Source: Oxytricha trifallax (Eukaryota; Ciliophora; Spirotrichea; Sporadotrichida; Oxytrichidae). Taken from it: a DNA stretch of 64,000 bases. A program made the translations under genes and the position numbers. The DNA lies in NCBI GenBank assembly GCA_000711775.1, contig ARYC01000257.1, positions 116,276 through 180,275 on the forward strand, read 5' to 3'. Numbering within the stretch: the first letter of the stretch is position 1; each line of letters opens with the position of its first letter. Of this stretch, positions 10,676 through 23,600 are shown piece after piece. The notes below the pieces were generated by a model that was given only the letters and a program-made list of their open reading frames with translations, was not told the origin of the DNA and searched no databases.

Positions 10676-10780
10676 TTTGCAAATTGGCCTAATTTCTCTA
10701 CTAACCCCAATAAGACCACAACGATACCTCACAAATTAAATCACTTATAAACCTCACTAAGGGGTTTTGGGGTTTTGAAT

Positions 10781-11562
10781 GACAGAAGACATTTAAAGAT
10801 TTTATCAATATAAATAATTTAAATTAGGATAAAAACCTAAATTAATAATGAATTGAATAATTAAAATCGAATCATTTTAATCGAAAATGAAAATTAAATA
10901 CTAATTTAAAGTCTAAATTAGTTTAGAGTTCTCTGTTTCAAGAACAAAATCCCAAATATTTTTTATCATCATTTGAAATATAAATTAAATGGAAAAAAAG
11001 AAAAACTACAGAATATTAATTTTTATTTACCATCACCTTTTTTATAATATAAATAAATATAATATTATAATGAAAATGAATTAGGATATTTAATATGAAA
11101 AAATGCCAAAGAACTTTTAAATAATTTTCCTTATTAAAAATTATTTAATTTATATTAAGCATTGATAAATAAATTTATTTAGATGTATTAGATCTGAAAT
11201 AGAAAGTAAGCAAAACCAGATAAAATATACTCTACATTATATCTTAAAATCAAATAATTGCAATATATAAGAAGTATTTTATTAAAGCGGAATTTTTAAC
11301 AACAAATAGTAAATTACTAAATTAATCATATTTGATATCACAAGATTAAATATATATTTTTATTTTTTTTTGCTCATATATTGATTAAAATTATACAAAT
11401 AAGTTTAAGGTTTTAAATTGTAAAATGTAAAAAAAATTTATAAATATATTTTTTCTTAAAATTTTTAGATTAAATATGTTAATATTATGATAACAATTTA
11501 GGAAGAATTTATTAAATTAAGAATAAATTTTATCATTTATTATTTTATCGTCTTTAAGATTC
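10781..11562. other. AT-rich intergenic DNA between TBE2 and GST2
   Basis: About 780 bp of strongly AT-rich sequence with homopolymer runs. No reading frame or repeat is recognised. The last part presumably holds the 5' region of GST2. Confidence 0.6.
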
Positions 11563-12330
11563 ATGATTTACTAGCAAAATTAACAAGGAGCAATCAAACT
11601 TTACTATTTCGATTCTTATGGTCGTGGAGAGCCAATCCGTATGATTTTTTACAATTAAAAAGTCCCATTTGAGGATATCAGGCTTACTTGGGGTGACTTC
11701 AAGAATTTAAGAGAATAGGAGAAGTTTGAGTTTAAGCAGGTTCCAGTTTTGGAGCTTCAAAATGGCAAGTGCTATGCTTAGAGTCAAGCTATAATGAGAA
11801 TGATGGGCAGGGCTTTTGGGCTATATCCGATTGCTGATAAAGATGCTCAAGAGGCTTAAAATTAACTTAGTCAAGATGAAATTTAAAAGTGGAATAATAT
11901 GAGTGTGGAAGAGAAGAAAAATTAAAGAATCAAAGCTATAAAAGAGGGCTACGAAATAGATTCCATATTATAGGCTAATTCGGACTTGATTGACCAGAAC
12001 TGGTGGCTTGAGATCGAAAAATCATCTACAATTAAAGAAAGAATGATGGACTAATACATCATAGATCTGAATGACTATTTCAAGGGAGTGAATGGAAGAC
12101 TGGAGAAGTTAAGTGAAGATGCGAAGTTTATAGTCGGTAATCGATTGACAATAGCTGATTTTGATGCAGGTTCACTTGGCTACACTTTATGGCTTAATCC
12201 GAACAACAAATTCTATGAGCTCCATTAAAAGGAAATCCAAAAGTACCCCAGACTAATTAAGTACTATTAAGATTTCAGAGAACAATTCATAGACTATTTT
12301 AACAACAGAAATAGTAAGTTGCCTTATTGA
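11563..12330 (+). CDS. GST2: glutathione S-transferase-like, IES-free
   Basis: A single uninterrupted frame of 255 codons from ATG (MIYQQNQQGAIKLYYFD) to TGA 12328-12330, counting many TAA/TAG as Q. N-terminal GST motif: LYYFDSYGRGEPIRM; substrate-site region VPVLELQNGKCYAQSQA; C-terminal domain with FIVGNRLTIADFDAGSL. An insertion of about 70 residues rich in E/K/Q separates the two domains, as in GST3 and GST4 but not GST1. The C-terminus (YFNNRNSKLPY) is nearly identical at DNA level to GST4. Confidence 0.9.
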
Positions 12331-12457
12331 GTAATATAAATGATTTTAAATTTAGTATTTATTTCATTGATATTTGTTATCAATATTTACATAAAATTAA
12401 CATTAATGAGAATGTATGCATTTTTAAATTTCAAATTATTTTATAATTATTTGATTC
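12331..12457. other. Short spacer between GST2 and GST3
   Basis: 127 bp of AT-rich DNA. The motif GATTCATGA recurs just at or before the start codons of GST2, GST3 and GST4, which suggests the tandem copies duplicated together with their 5' flanks. Confidence 0.5.
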
Positions 12458-13683
12458 ATGAATTTATTACCAAATTAACCCGGAAAAATTAAGCTTTACT
12501 ACTTCGATTTATATGGAAGAGCAGAGTCAATTAGAATGCTCCTTCACCATGCAGGTCTTTAATTCGAAGATATCTTGAAATTTATATATCGCCTACTTAA
12601 TTTATATCTTTATACTTACCAATTTTTTGGTTTTTAATTTAAAGATATCAGGTTAAGTCATTCAGATTTCAAGAAAATGAAAGACGAGGGCAAGCTTGAA
12701 TTCAAAATGTTACCAGTTTTAGAACTTCCAAACGGGAAGTTCTATTCTTAGTCGTAAGCTATAAAAACAATGTTGGCCACTGAATTAGGGTTTTATCCTA
12801 AGTTTACTAAGTAAACTTAAAAATCTCAAGGAAATTAAGAACTGGAAGAATAAAAGTTGAATCAACAAACATCATAAGAAACTACTTAAAAATCTATATT
12901 AGAAGGTTATGAGATAGACTCAATTCTTGAAGTAAACAACGAAATTTGTGATAAATATTGGTTAATGGAAATTGAGAAAGATCCACAAAGGCTAGAGCAA
13001 GATATCAATATTTACATTGAAATTGACCTCAGAAACTATTTTAAGGCTTTAAACGGTAGAATTGAAAAGCTAGGTTCCTCTACAGATATAGATCATTATT
13101 TCTTATATAAATTATTTAAAATCTGCATTTATACAGAACTGTATTTGTTTCGATGAATTGGAATTGCTAAATTTCTTGCCAGTTATATAAATTCTCTTTT
13201 AGTTGTTTATTATTAATATTTTATTATTTCTTAGTAGGTAATAAGTTGACAATTGCAGATTTCGATTCGACAGCTCTTGCTTATACTTTATGGTTGAATG
13301 AGAACAATAAATTCTTCGAGATTTAGAATCAAGAAGTCTAAAAGTACCCTAAATTATTGAAATATTATGAGGTCATGAGGGGCCACATATTTAAGGAATA
13401 TTTCTAATAGAGAAACAATAATCCAAAATTAATTAAATATCAATAGGTTTTAGGTAGAAACAAATTAAAAAAATTAATATGTTTGAATGTATCTAAATTT
13501 CTGTATATTAAATACTAAAAGGGAAAAAAGACTTTGGTAACTTGTTTTAATACTTAAAATTCGTAAATACTAGTAAAATATAAATTTTAATATTTATTTG
13601 TTCGTTTAGAAAAAAAGATTGATAATTTTTAATATAAACTTTTTGCTCTAAATTAAATCATGGGGTTTAAGTTGCCTTTATGA
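12458..13683 (+). CDS. GST3: glutathione S-transferase-like with two IESs
   Basis: The ATG starts MNLLPNQPGKIKLYYFD. Motifs: GRAESIRMLLHHAG, VLELPNGKFYSQSQAI and, after the second IES, LVGNKLTIADFDSTAL. Coding pieces are 12458-12574, 12642-13105 and 13223 onward. IES pointers AAGATATC and ATTATTTCTTA both restore the frame. The C-terminus is ambiguous: after EYFQQRNNNPK the frame stays open for about 80 AT-rich codons and ends FKLPL-TGA at 13681-13683. GST2 and GST4 end NNRN-x-KLPY, so the AT-rich stretch may be an IES whose length is a multiple of three; I found no convincing pointer. Confidence 0.8.
12567..12641 (+). other. IES in GST3, pointer AAGATATC (75 bp)
   Basis: The 8 bp repeat is at 12567-12574 and 12642-12649. 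Excision yields in-frame FEDIRLSHSDF, matching the uninterrupted GST2 (FEDIRLTWGDF). Confidence 0.9.
13095..13222 (+). other. IES in GST3, pointer ATTATTTCTTA (128 bp)
   Basis: The 11 bp repeat is at 13095-13105 and 13223-13233. Excision removes a TGA and yields HYFLVGNKLTIADF in frame. Confidence 0.92.
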
Positions 13684-13843
13684 GTAACTAAATTAAACAT
13701 ATTAAGTGATTACTTTATTTAAATCAATTTTTTACTTCAAAAATATAGTGAATATTATTTCTTATTTAGTATCAATAATATAATTAAGAAACTGAAACAA
13801 TTTAATTAGTAAATTATCATTTTAATAAACATAATTTAGATTC

Positions 13844-14815
13844 ATGAGTTTGAACTTTTAACCAAACTAACCAGGAAAAATCATTCTATACTATTTCGAT
13901 ATTTATGGGAAAGGGGAACCCATTCGCATGCTTCTTAATTATGCTAAAGTTCCATTTGAAGATTATAAATTATCAAATGTATTTAATTCTCATTGTTTGC
14001 AGAATTAAATCTCAATAACTTGTGTGAAATACTTGAATTTATATATGATTTAAGATTTACGTCTAACAGAAGGAGATTTTAAGTAACTTAGAGATCTTGG
14101 CAAGTTTGAATTCAAACAGGTTCCAGTTTTAGAGCTTCAAAACGGCAAGTGCTATTCTTAAAGTCAAAGCATCTTGAGAATGATTGGCAAGGCTTTTGGT
14201 TTGTACCCTATTTAAATTAATAAAATAAAATTATCATATTGCTGATAAATTGAATGAAGATGTGTAGAAAGAAATGAATGCCGTTGAAGCGGAAAGATTT
14301 AAGGCTTTATCAGAAGAAGATAGATAAATCGATAGAATTAATGCAATCAGAGAGGGCTAAGAAATTGATTCCATCCTAAACTTAAAAAAAAATTTATTTG
14401 ATTGGATTATGACAATAAATAGATCTATTTAAAAGATTCGAAGAAGAGTTTAGAAGCAAATTTCAAACAAAGATTTGAGTGGTTGAATCTAGAAATGGAA
14501 ACAGACTAAAATCGTGTCCAAACATTAATGCCTGAATATTTCTAAGATACTGTAACACCTTATTTCGAAGCCCTAGAAAATAAACTGAAAGCTCAGGGTG
14601 ACTACTCATGTTACTTAGTGAACAATAAGATGTCAATAGCAGATTTTGATACTGCTTCATATGGATTGGGCTTATTTATGAACCCGAACAATAAATTCTA
14701 TGAGCTCCATTAGAAGGAAATCCAAAAGTATCCCAGACTAATTAAGTACTACCAAGATTTCAGAGAACAATTCAAAGACTATTTTAACAACAGAAATAAT
14801 AAGTTACCTTATTGA
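13844..14815 (+). CDS. GST4: glutathione S-transferase-like with two IESs and a probable frameshift
   Basis: The ATG starts MSLNFQPNQPGKIILYYFD. Motifs: GKGEPIRMLLNYA, VLELQNGKCYSQSQS and LVNNKMSIADFDTAS. Coding pieces are 13844-13964, 14052-14212 and 14237-14815. Pointers AAGATT and TATT restore the frame. In the linker region the frame must slip near 14399-14425, just after a run of nine A's: the upstream frame carries EIDSILNLKKNLFDW and the downstream frame carries KQRFEWLNLEMETD. This is either a mutation or a sequencing error. It ends at TGA 14813-14815 after NNRNNKLPY. Confidence 0.82.
13959..14051 (+). other. IES in GST4, pointer AAGATT (93 bp)
   Basis: AAGATT at 13959-13964 and 14052-14057. 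Excision gives FEDLRLTEGDF in frame. It sits at the same FED codons as the first IES of GST3. Confidence 0.88.
14209..14236 (+). other. IES in GST4, pointer TATT (28 bp)
   Basis: TATT at 14209-14212 and 14237-14240. Excision gives GLYPIADK in frame, as in GST2. The excised DNA is entirely A/T plus one C and lacks GT...AG. Confidence 0.8.
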
Positions 14816-14985
14816 GGAACTTTAAGAATCGCAGAAATGATATTTAATATTTTATAATTTAAAAATTACGTTATTCTGAAATTATCTACATTTAATGCAT
14901 TCATTTCTAACGCAATATAAGTATGATTAAATAATAATGAAATAAATTTTGAATTTGACTTCAAATTAATAATATTTAAGCATTT

Positions 14986-17900
14986 TCAATAAGGATTAAT
15001 TCTAAATCCATTGTTTAGAGGAGAGAACCTATTGCAAACAGCCCACTCAAGTGCCTCTTCATAAGAAACAATCGTTTTTCCATCCTCAAATGTAAAAGGA
15101 TAACCCTATTAAATAATCAAATATGAGTAAATATTAAAAATTTTAGTTGTTTATTGTGATATAATATATCGAAACAGTATATATTAACTTACCTTAATGA
15201 TTGAATTAGTGAAATGAGATAATTTACTGCCTTGAAGGTTTTAACCACTTGCCTAATATTTATAGATGCCTGGTTCATCAAATAACACTGATTCTGTATA
15301 AATTGATAGTTAATCTTATAGTAATATTTACTTTGCTTTTAATGAGTTAAGATTCCTTGAAGTAGCAACTAATACTACTGTTCTTATTTCTTATCTCCGT
15401 TGAATTCAATCGAAATATTGAATTATGATTAAACATTTCTATATTAGTTATTCACAATATTCATGCTAAAATTAAAAAACATAAAATATTAGTAAGTGGA
15501 TCTCTGGTTATTTAACTCTTAACTCCTTATTAATGCTTCATTTACATCTTATTAGTAATTGCTTATTCCACAGCTTAAATCAATTGTGAATATTGCACAA
15601 TTCCAGTCTTTTGAGATAGTTAATGTAATTAGTTCACAAAAACTATCATTATATCGTATAGTCCGAAAAAGAGGGATTTAAAGAAGCCAACTAGAGAGGA
15701 GTAATAAAGGATTTAATCCTTAAGTCTATAAATTTAGTATTAAGTGAAAGGATTAATAGAAAAATTAAGAATTTATACTTACTATGGAGAAAGCTTTGAT
15801 ATGTTTAGATTTTAAATCAACTCAACTGCATCGTAAAGTACAGCTATTTTATTTGAGTCTTTAATTTCTATGGATTCTTCACATATTTTAATGCATACTT
15901 CAGCAGCTTATTCAAGCTAATTGCCCAATAAGTAGTTCTCTAAAGCTTTAATATGCTTATTTTACTAGAGATAATTTTAATTATAGATAATCATTATTTT
16001 ATTGAATTCAAACCATAATATTTACTAAAAGATATTAGTTGGCTTGATCTATGTAAGTTTAAAGCTGTAATGCTTCAAATCTCTTGTCCTTGATTAATCC
16101 AGAGTTTTGCAACCTCCTCATAGCAAGATTAACTGCTCTTAAATCTGTGATATCTTCGCAGTTCAGTATCTTTAGGCAGATTTCTTTCTAGAAAAATCTC
16201 TCTGCCTTATCACTTATTAACAAACTAACTTTTTTCATTTTAAATTTTAATGTATAAACTCCAAGTTTTAACACAAATACCTTGGTATAAATTGTATTTA
16301 TATGGATAAAGTATGAATAAAATAATAACATAAATTTTAATATACAACTAACTTCAGTAAAGGCTTGTGGGTAATAATGCTTTGCTAAATAATAAGCTAG
16401 ATGCAACTCGTTATTTCTTATTAATACTTTCAAAGCTGATTTAAAGTCAGAAATTGATAAATGAGCTGCCACGGCAAGTAAGGGTTTGTTCTAATAGTAA
16501 AATAGCTCGCTTTGATCTTTGATAAATTCAGCTAAATTATATTACTAAATATCCATTAGATATATTTCACTCTATCATGAACTATATTTGAATTACATTA
16601 AGAAAGTTTAGTTGCTTGTCTATTTGGAAAAGTGGCTTGGATTTCAAATCATCAATAACATGATTCAAATTTCCATATTTTTAATCTGCTTATTCTTTAA
16701 TTGTTTTAGATTTTACTGAATTTAAAACTGATTGAAATACACCAGTTAATTGAAGTGCTTTGACTAATTTGCCATCTTCATACTCCTCATTAATAAAATG
16801 TTAAATATTTATAAAAGATATTTATGTAAATACACTTATATATTGCATGAAATATATTTTAGTAGTAATTATCTGCAAATATCTAAATGGCTTAGTCGCA
16901 TTGATTACTTATGATAGCAGATATGGCAGCATCTTCATGTCCTTATTAGCTTAATATTTAAGTTTTCCTTTCTGCCAGCTATTGCCAGTATTCGATACCT
17001 TAATTATATATAATATTTTACTTTGATGATTCAATTGACTCATAAAACACATGTTTTAATGTTTTATAGCTTTACATTTATAGTATTCTATGAAAAACAA
17101 TTGAATTATACCAACAGCTGGGGCAAAATTGAGAGCTTTATCATACTCCCCAAGATCCATCAATACTTCGCAGTACTCTCTGAATTAGCCGCTTCGCAAG
17201 TACAATTTAGCTGCTTCATGCAGTCTATCTTCTTTCTTTGCAAATTTTATACTCTTAATAATCATTCAATTTATATATATATATATATATTATTTTAGAA
17301 AAAGTTCTAATTAGTTTTATAGAAATAAATTGAGTGTTGTACATTTGCATACCACTTGCTTGCTTCAACTTATCAGCTATATATATATAATAAATACTTA
17401 ATAATTAATTCTTGTTAAATTAATATATAATAAATTAAAAAATATTAGGATTTAAAATTAAAATTTAAGAGCTTTATCTTTGAAAACAACTGCTATTTAA
17501 GCACAATGAAGCACTTTTAATTCTTGTAGTTTAGGATGTGGATGGAAATCTTAATTCGTTATTAAATCCAAAATGTTGAAAATTTCTTCTTGGCCTTCAT
17601 TCAAATTCAAGTAGCAGTATAATGTCCTTAATTGATTATGCAAAGTATTTATACTAAATTAATAAACATTTAAAAGATTCCAAAAAACTGAATTAAATAA
17701 AGTTTTGCAGAATTATTGATCAATAGGTGATTTATAGGCATTTTGTTAGGCTTTAAGTATCAGTTTCTAAGCGTTTTCACTGCTAAGTTTATATTCATTT
17801 TTAGTTGTGAAAGCTTGCATTGGTTATTGATAAAACTGATTATTAGCAGGGTCCATTAACATTTGGTTTCTTATGGTTGTAACCAAAGCATCCATTTGGA

Positions 17901-20370
17901 AGAATCTAATTGTTGTATCACGGGAAGATGAGGCAAACACAAATGAATAAAAGGGTAAATAAATAAATTAAGCTGAAAACATAGATTGTTAAGTATTTTA
18001 GGTCAATTTAAATGGTCTTTCTGGGTGGAAGGAAACACCATAGACATCAGCTGAATGATCAGTGATTGAATGAATACATTACCCACTACGCACATCCCAC
18101 AGCTTAATAGATGCATCCCAAGCTCCAGACACCAGCATCCAAGGAAGTTCAGGATTAAAAGTAATTGCTCTTACCTTAGAGGTGTGTCCCTTCAAAATTT
18201 TAATGATAGACTTATCTGCAGTATTCCAAATTATGATAGTTTCATCGTCAGAACCTGATGCTAAAATATTTGGGATCTATAAATTGTAGACTACATTGAA
18301 CACTTTCTTCTCATGACCTTGTAATACACTTAAGATTCCAGCTTGTCCTTAACCGCATATTTAAATTTGTCCGTTATCAAGACCAACTGCAAACTAAGAA
18401 CTTTATGTTTCCATAGGATCCCAGCAAACGCCAAATACCTAACTTTAATGATCAATCTTTGACAATACATCCAATTATTTGCAGGCATTTGATACTTTAA
18501 TTACAAATGACTGTCCTGTCTGGGTTCCCATTAAGATTAAACCCGAGTTCTGTTAATTCCAATCAACTTTGAAAGAAGCTTCCTTTTTCAATGGTTCTGG
18601 TTATATAGGATTTATAAAGCTTAGCAGTTTATTCTTTAGAGCATCGTATATCATAAGAAGGCCCATAGATCCAACCAGAGCTATCTTAGATTCCTTGGGA
18701 TGCCAACTTAATGAGTAAATAATATGCTTGTTCTCTTTTGAAAGCGGAGAGTTGCGTAAAGTATCGTTAATCTGAAGAAGCTTGGAATTATTTGAGTCCC
18801 ATACTCGTACTGTTCCGTCGTAGGAACAACTGGCAAACATGTTTCTATCTGAGGGGCAGAACTCTAAGTCAAAAACTGTCTCTGCGTGACCAGCTTAATT
18901 AATTGTAGTATTGATTTTATTCATAATTATTAACTCATAAATAATAAGAATAAATTAAATTTAGAACAAATTGACAGAAATTTTATAATAATACTATAAT
19001 TAATTATATTTTAATACAAATATATATTAAATTAACTGAAATTTGTAATTTAAACTTCTATTATTGGAAATTTAACAAAAAAAAGCCTTGAAATAAAAGT
19101 ATAATTATGATTGTATTAAATTTTAATTTAGGGATAAAAAATTAATTTATTTAAAAAAAATAATATCAAATTAATTAAGGAAGCTTCAGTCAAGAAATCA
19201 ATTCTTCTCTTTTGAATGTTAAACACCTGTACCGCACCATTAATGAATGCAATCAATATCCTCTTGCTGTCTCCCTTGAGTTTTCTCATGTAATGGATGC
19301 CAGTATTGCCCACTTTAAAAACCTACTTTGGTTCCTTATGTGCAACATTCCAAAGTCTTATAGTACCCACTTTCTTTGTAGAAGTTATAAAGTCTCCACT
19401 TTTATCATCTCTCCAGCATATGCAATTGACACCTACAGACTGTCTTTCATAAGCCATTCGCATAATTGTTTGTTGAGTGTCGAAACCATTGAAATCAATC
19501 ATTGCCATGCTGCCATCGTTAAATGCAATTAAAAGATGATCTTCATTTGGATCCCAAGACAAGTCTATTACACCTGATGAAGGGTTCCCATTAGTTTCTT
19601 CGGGGCTTAAAAGCAAAGTAAGGGTTTGAAGAGTTTGAACATCTACGAATCGCTAATTTGATCACCATTCTATAAACTTAAAATTTAATGTGCTTTAATG
19701 AATGTAACATGTCCAGACTTATAGCCTATTGCAGCTATGTTATCTCTTTTAGAATTCCATCTAATAACACTAGGAGTGTTTTCTTTCATCACTTCAATTG
19801 TTGTAATTGCTTTGTTGTTTAAATCAGCCAATTTAATTTCCCCTATAGTCAAGGTTCATTAGTTAATTCAGTGATGTTTGTATTTATTTAATTTACTTAC
19901 CGTTTTGAAGCAAAAGCATAAGACAATTATGAGCCGATCTATTCCACTCAATTCTTTGTACTGCACTTCCTAATGTGACATTAAATTTAACGTTTTCAGA
20001 TTCAATATCCCAAATAATCAACTTTTTATCTAGAGTGGCTTGTGTGAGATATTTGGCTTCAGGTGCTGGATCGATTTCTATTGCACTGATGTTCTGGTCT
20101 GCATGTGTGAAAACCTTTTAAAGTTGGAATGTGGCGGTGTCGTAGAGATAAATCGCCAGTGTAGATGCAAAGGCGAAATGCGTTGCTGAAGATGCCAAAA
20201 TTTAGGATTTCCATATTTGAACTCCTGAAGGACAAATTTTCTATAAACATGTTATTTTAGATGCAATTGAAAAGTGTTAATTCAAGATCAAATGAATTTT
20301 TCAATCAATTCGGAAGACAAACATATAAAAACCATACTTAAATTCTAAAACTTACAATTTGTTTGATCAT
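14986..20370 (-). CDS. WDR17-like WD40-repeat protein
   Basis: Start ATG 20370, stop TGA 14986-14988. The N-terminus (MIKQI then ICPSGVQIWK, THFAFASTLAIYLYD) and C-terminus (FTFEDGKTIVSYEEALEW, RFSPLNNGFRINPY) both resemble the two ends of animal WDR17, which supports full length. WD repeats include DKKLIIWDIESE, FASCSYDGTVRVWD, LASGSDDETIIIWN, LVSGAWDASIKLWDVRSG and FASSSRDTTIRFF, spread over about 17.8-20.2 kb. The C-terminal half is helical/TPR-like: KEDRLHEAAKLYLRSGQF and YCEVLMDLGEYDKALNFAP at about 17.1-17.25 kb, and NNELHLAYYLAKHYY at 16.4 kb. The gene is cut by introns (GTAAG...TAG) and IESs; only some are resolved below. WDR17 function is poorly known; the architecture resembles intraflagellar-transport WD-TPR proteins. 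Confidence 0.85.
17941..18009 (-). other. IES in WDR17-like gene, pointer CATTT (69 bp)
   Basis: AAATG (CATTT on the coding strand) at 17941-17945 and 18010-18014. Excision joins HPERP to FVFASSSRDTT in frame. Confidence 0.8.
18892..19181 (-). other. IES in WDR17-like gene, pointer AAGCT (290 bp)
   Basis: AGCTT at 18892-18896 and 19182-19186. Excision joins IDFLTEA to GHAETVFDLEF, a normal WD-repeat start, in frame. The interior is AT-rich. Confidence 0.85.
19843..19900 (-). other. Spliceosomal intron in WDR17-like gene (58 nt)
   Basis: Coding-strand borders GTAAGT...CTATAG; splicing gives LLLQNGEIKLADL in frame. No pointer repeat is needed. Confidence 0.8.
20241..20355 (-). other. First intron of WDR17-like gene (115 nt)
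   Basis: Coding-strand borders GTAAGT...TTATAG directly after MIKQI; splicing leads into KICPSGVQIW. Confidence 0.7.
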
Positions 20371-20670
20371 TTTTGTTTTATAATTTTTAGAAAATAATTA
20401 AAAGTAATAATCCCTATTTTTTGAATGTTAGATTTGTATCTTTTAACTTTCTATGTTTTTTATAATATATTAAACCATTTTACCAACTATAAACAGATAA
20501 AATTAGTAAAAATTGTTATTAAAATAAATCAAAGTATATTGATAATATGCACTAGTTAGAATATATTTTATTTATTGTTGGTTGTTTTTATCTGCCTCCT
20601 TTCAATCATTAACATAATAGTATTGATCAAATATTTTATTATTTTTTTAGCGTGTATCACATAATGCAAC

Positions 20671-23600
20671 TCATTGTCTGATACCCCCAACTGATGCGGA
20701 AACTCCGATTGAGTTACCAGCACCCCCATTTCCTTGAGAAAGTTGTAATTACTAAATAAATGAACTGCTAACTCTTATATAAACTTTTTTTAAATGTTAA
20801 AAATTTATGCAAACAATTAAATTTATATATCCAATGAAACCAAAGTATTCTCTTAATATATAGTGAATTAATAAAGTATGGTGAGTTATTTCTCTAGTCT
20901 GTGGATCTCATCCTTCAAGTCTTTGTACCTCTTGAACTCCCCCTCCACAGCCTTGATGTCCTTCTTGAATTTGATCTTCCTGGCATTGGTTCTCTCGAAG
21001 TCTCGTCTGAAGGTGTCAAGGGTCTGTCTCAGTACTCCACGTTCTTTCTTGAATTCTTCAATTGAAGCATTTATATCTAGGATTTACTGCTAGGTCTACT
21101 ATAATAAAAAGGAATATAATTTTATAAATAATTTCAGTAAAACATCAATGAGACAAAGATAGATTTATATTTTGAAGTATTTAATGTTATTACAAATTAT
21201 ATGAACAAATAATATAGTAAACTGAAGTAATATTTAACCAATTATACATCTGTCTTGCTCTTCCATTTTACTAGACAGGTTGAGCCTATTGCATTTGCTG
21301 TTAATTGAGCATCTACTGCGAAGAACCCACCGAAGCGGAGTTAGGTCTCTTCTCCTTGCCCTTCTACCCAGCTAGGTTAACTTGATTGCTGCCACCACCA
21401 ATCAGATTGTTGCTATTTTACACCAATTGAGCACTCAAAACTAAAAAAATACTTATTTTATTTTATCTATTTTATAGCTATTTATTTTAATGTTAAAAAA
21501 TAGAAATCTTGAGTCTTTTCAAAAAACTTATCAAAATTATAATAACTAACTTACTCTAAATTATAATTAAAGAGAGTTCTAAAAAAAGAATCAATATTTA
21601 TATATTGTAATTTTTATCTGTAATAGAAGGTTTAAATATTAATAGGTTGATGTTAATTAAATAAGTTGATATTATTAATATATAAAATGCTTTTATTTTA
21701 AAGCAGAACGATTACAATTTAAAATAAAATGCTTTTGTATTGAATATGATTAATTTAATTATTTTAAATTAAAAATTTATTTCTTTCCAAATGATAGTTA
21801 AATACTAAAACTCAATTTTTTACAATGATAATAAACATTTTTATAAAATATGATTCATAAAATTAACGTCACACACCTAAAACTAGACCTAAATTTAATT
21901 TAATTGGATTATATGGAGTTATTGGACTACCCATGTTCTTTTGTTCTTCATATGTTCCATAATGAGGGTTTTAAGAGTTAATGTTCTCTTTTCTATCATT
22001 TGCATTTGCTGGCTAGTGATAGAAATTTATCTATGGTTAAGGTTGTTATTGCTGCTGCATCAAATATTATACATTTCTCATGAAATTTACTGATCTAAAT
22101 TCCATGTTTCTTAATCATTTGAAATTATATCAAGTATTGGTTGGGGTTTTATTGGGTTCTTGGATCATACTGCTAGTATTGCTTTAAATATAGATAAATA
22201 TATAGTTTGAGGAATTGCACACCTCCGCCTTGCTTAAATTATTACTACTATTGCTGTACTTAGCCATTCTTCATGGCCTGCTGCGGTTGTTGCTAGTATT
22301 ATTGCTACTACTGCTGTCTATTATACATCACTTACTAAGACTGTTTATTACATAATAAAATGTATTAAGTTGATAGCTTATTTTAATGTAAAATTATCTC
22401 AATAATTTTAAATCATTTATTGTCTGGATAGTTGAGATTATTATCAAGTAGAGATCCCATTGTAACAGCCTAAGCAGATTTCCTTACATTATTCATTTCA
22501 GCCTTTGAATACTGCTGCTATTGAGAGTAACCACCTGTAGTACCGTTTACAATTGGCTAGTTGCCCATGTCTTGAGTTTTCTAAGTTTAGGATTTTTAAT
22601 TCATTGGCTAGTGCTTGCTCTGTTGGTACATAAAGCCACCGTTTTAAGCTCCTCCTTGAGGGCCATTTCCAAGGACATTTTGAAGACCACCTACTGAGTT
22701 AAACTTTAAGGTTATGATAAGTTCAAGTGATAGAAATTAATAGTTCAAGTTTAATGGACTTCAGCTCAACACTGCCTCTCACTCCCATCAGTCTTCCTTA
22801 AGAATCCTTGTCCATTTATCCAAGTGAATTTTAAGCTGAGTGATTAGTGGTGCCAGTTGAATTCTTTCTTGATCCCATGGTCTTTCCAGTGACACCCTAA
22901 TCTTGAGTTTGCTTCAAAGTCTGCTGTTGTGAGGTGACCTATTAGTTGTATTTATTGTTGTTCTGTTAGAGAACATTATCTGAAGATTTCTTAAAGCCAG
23001 TTTAAGCGTTTCCTCCCATGCTAACTCCATTAGTTAAATCTTACATAGTAAGACTGGCTTATCTTTACTAATCTTACGGTTGCTGATTCTTAAGCTGCAT
23101 GCCCTGACCAGTAGTTTAAGACTAGCCTGCGCTGCCAGCTCTTTGCTAGTATTGATTAATGTTCTAAAGATCGCCTACAGGACCAGAAAGACTATTGTCT
23201 CTTGAACCCATGTTGCTGTTTCCTCCTGTGCTCGAAATAGTAAAGGAGGTTTTACTCTACTAACTACTTGCTGAATGTGCTCTACTTCCTGCATTACCAG
23301 TTGTTGAAAGTGTCGCAGCGTTTGAGTTCAACTAAGCTTAGTTATTTGTGGTGGTAATCACATTTTAAGCAGTTGCGTTGGAAACTACTGGATTTGTCAT
23401 ACTCCCACCTCCTTGTCTCATTCTCTTGTATGCTGTATCAATCAACTTAAATTATTGATCTTTTATTTTGAAGCCAATTTGAACAAAGTATTCATAGATT
23501 AGACCTTTAAAATATTTCATAAACCATAATTTTCAACTGTTTAAGTTTCTTATAATACATGTAGAGTGGTCTAAGAGGCTCTTTGTCCGTCTTAGCGGGA

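Larger units (their letters stand above)
6683..10777. mobile_element. TBE transposon copy 2, intergenic between GST1 and GST2
   Basis: A 4095 bp element with C4A4C4A4 termini and inverted terminal repeats like copy 1, in the same orientation. It is flanked by a perfect 3 bp duplication AAT (6680-6682 and 10778-10780), the expected TBE target signature. All three ORFs are recognisable but carry several frameshifts. The left TIR is shorter in similarity (GATTTGTAGGGTATAG...) than in copy 1. Confidence 0.95.
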
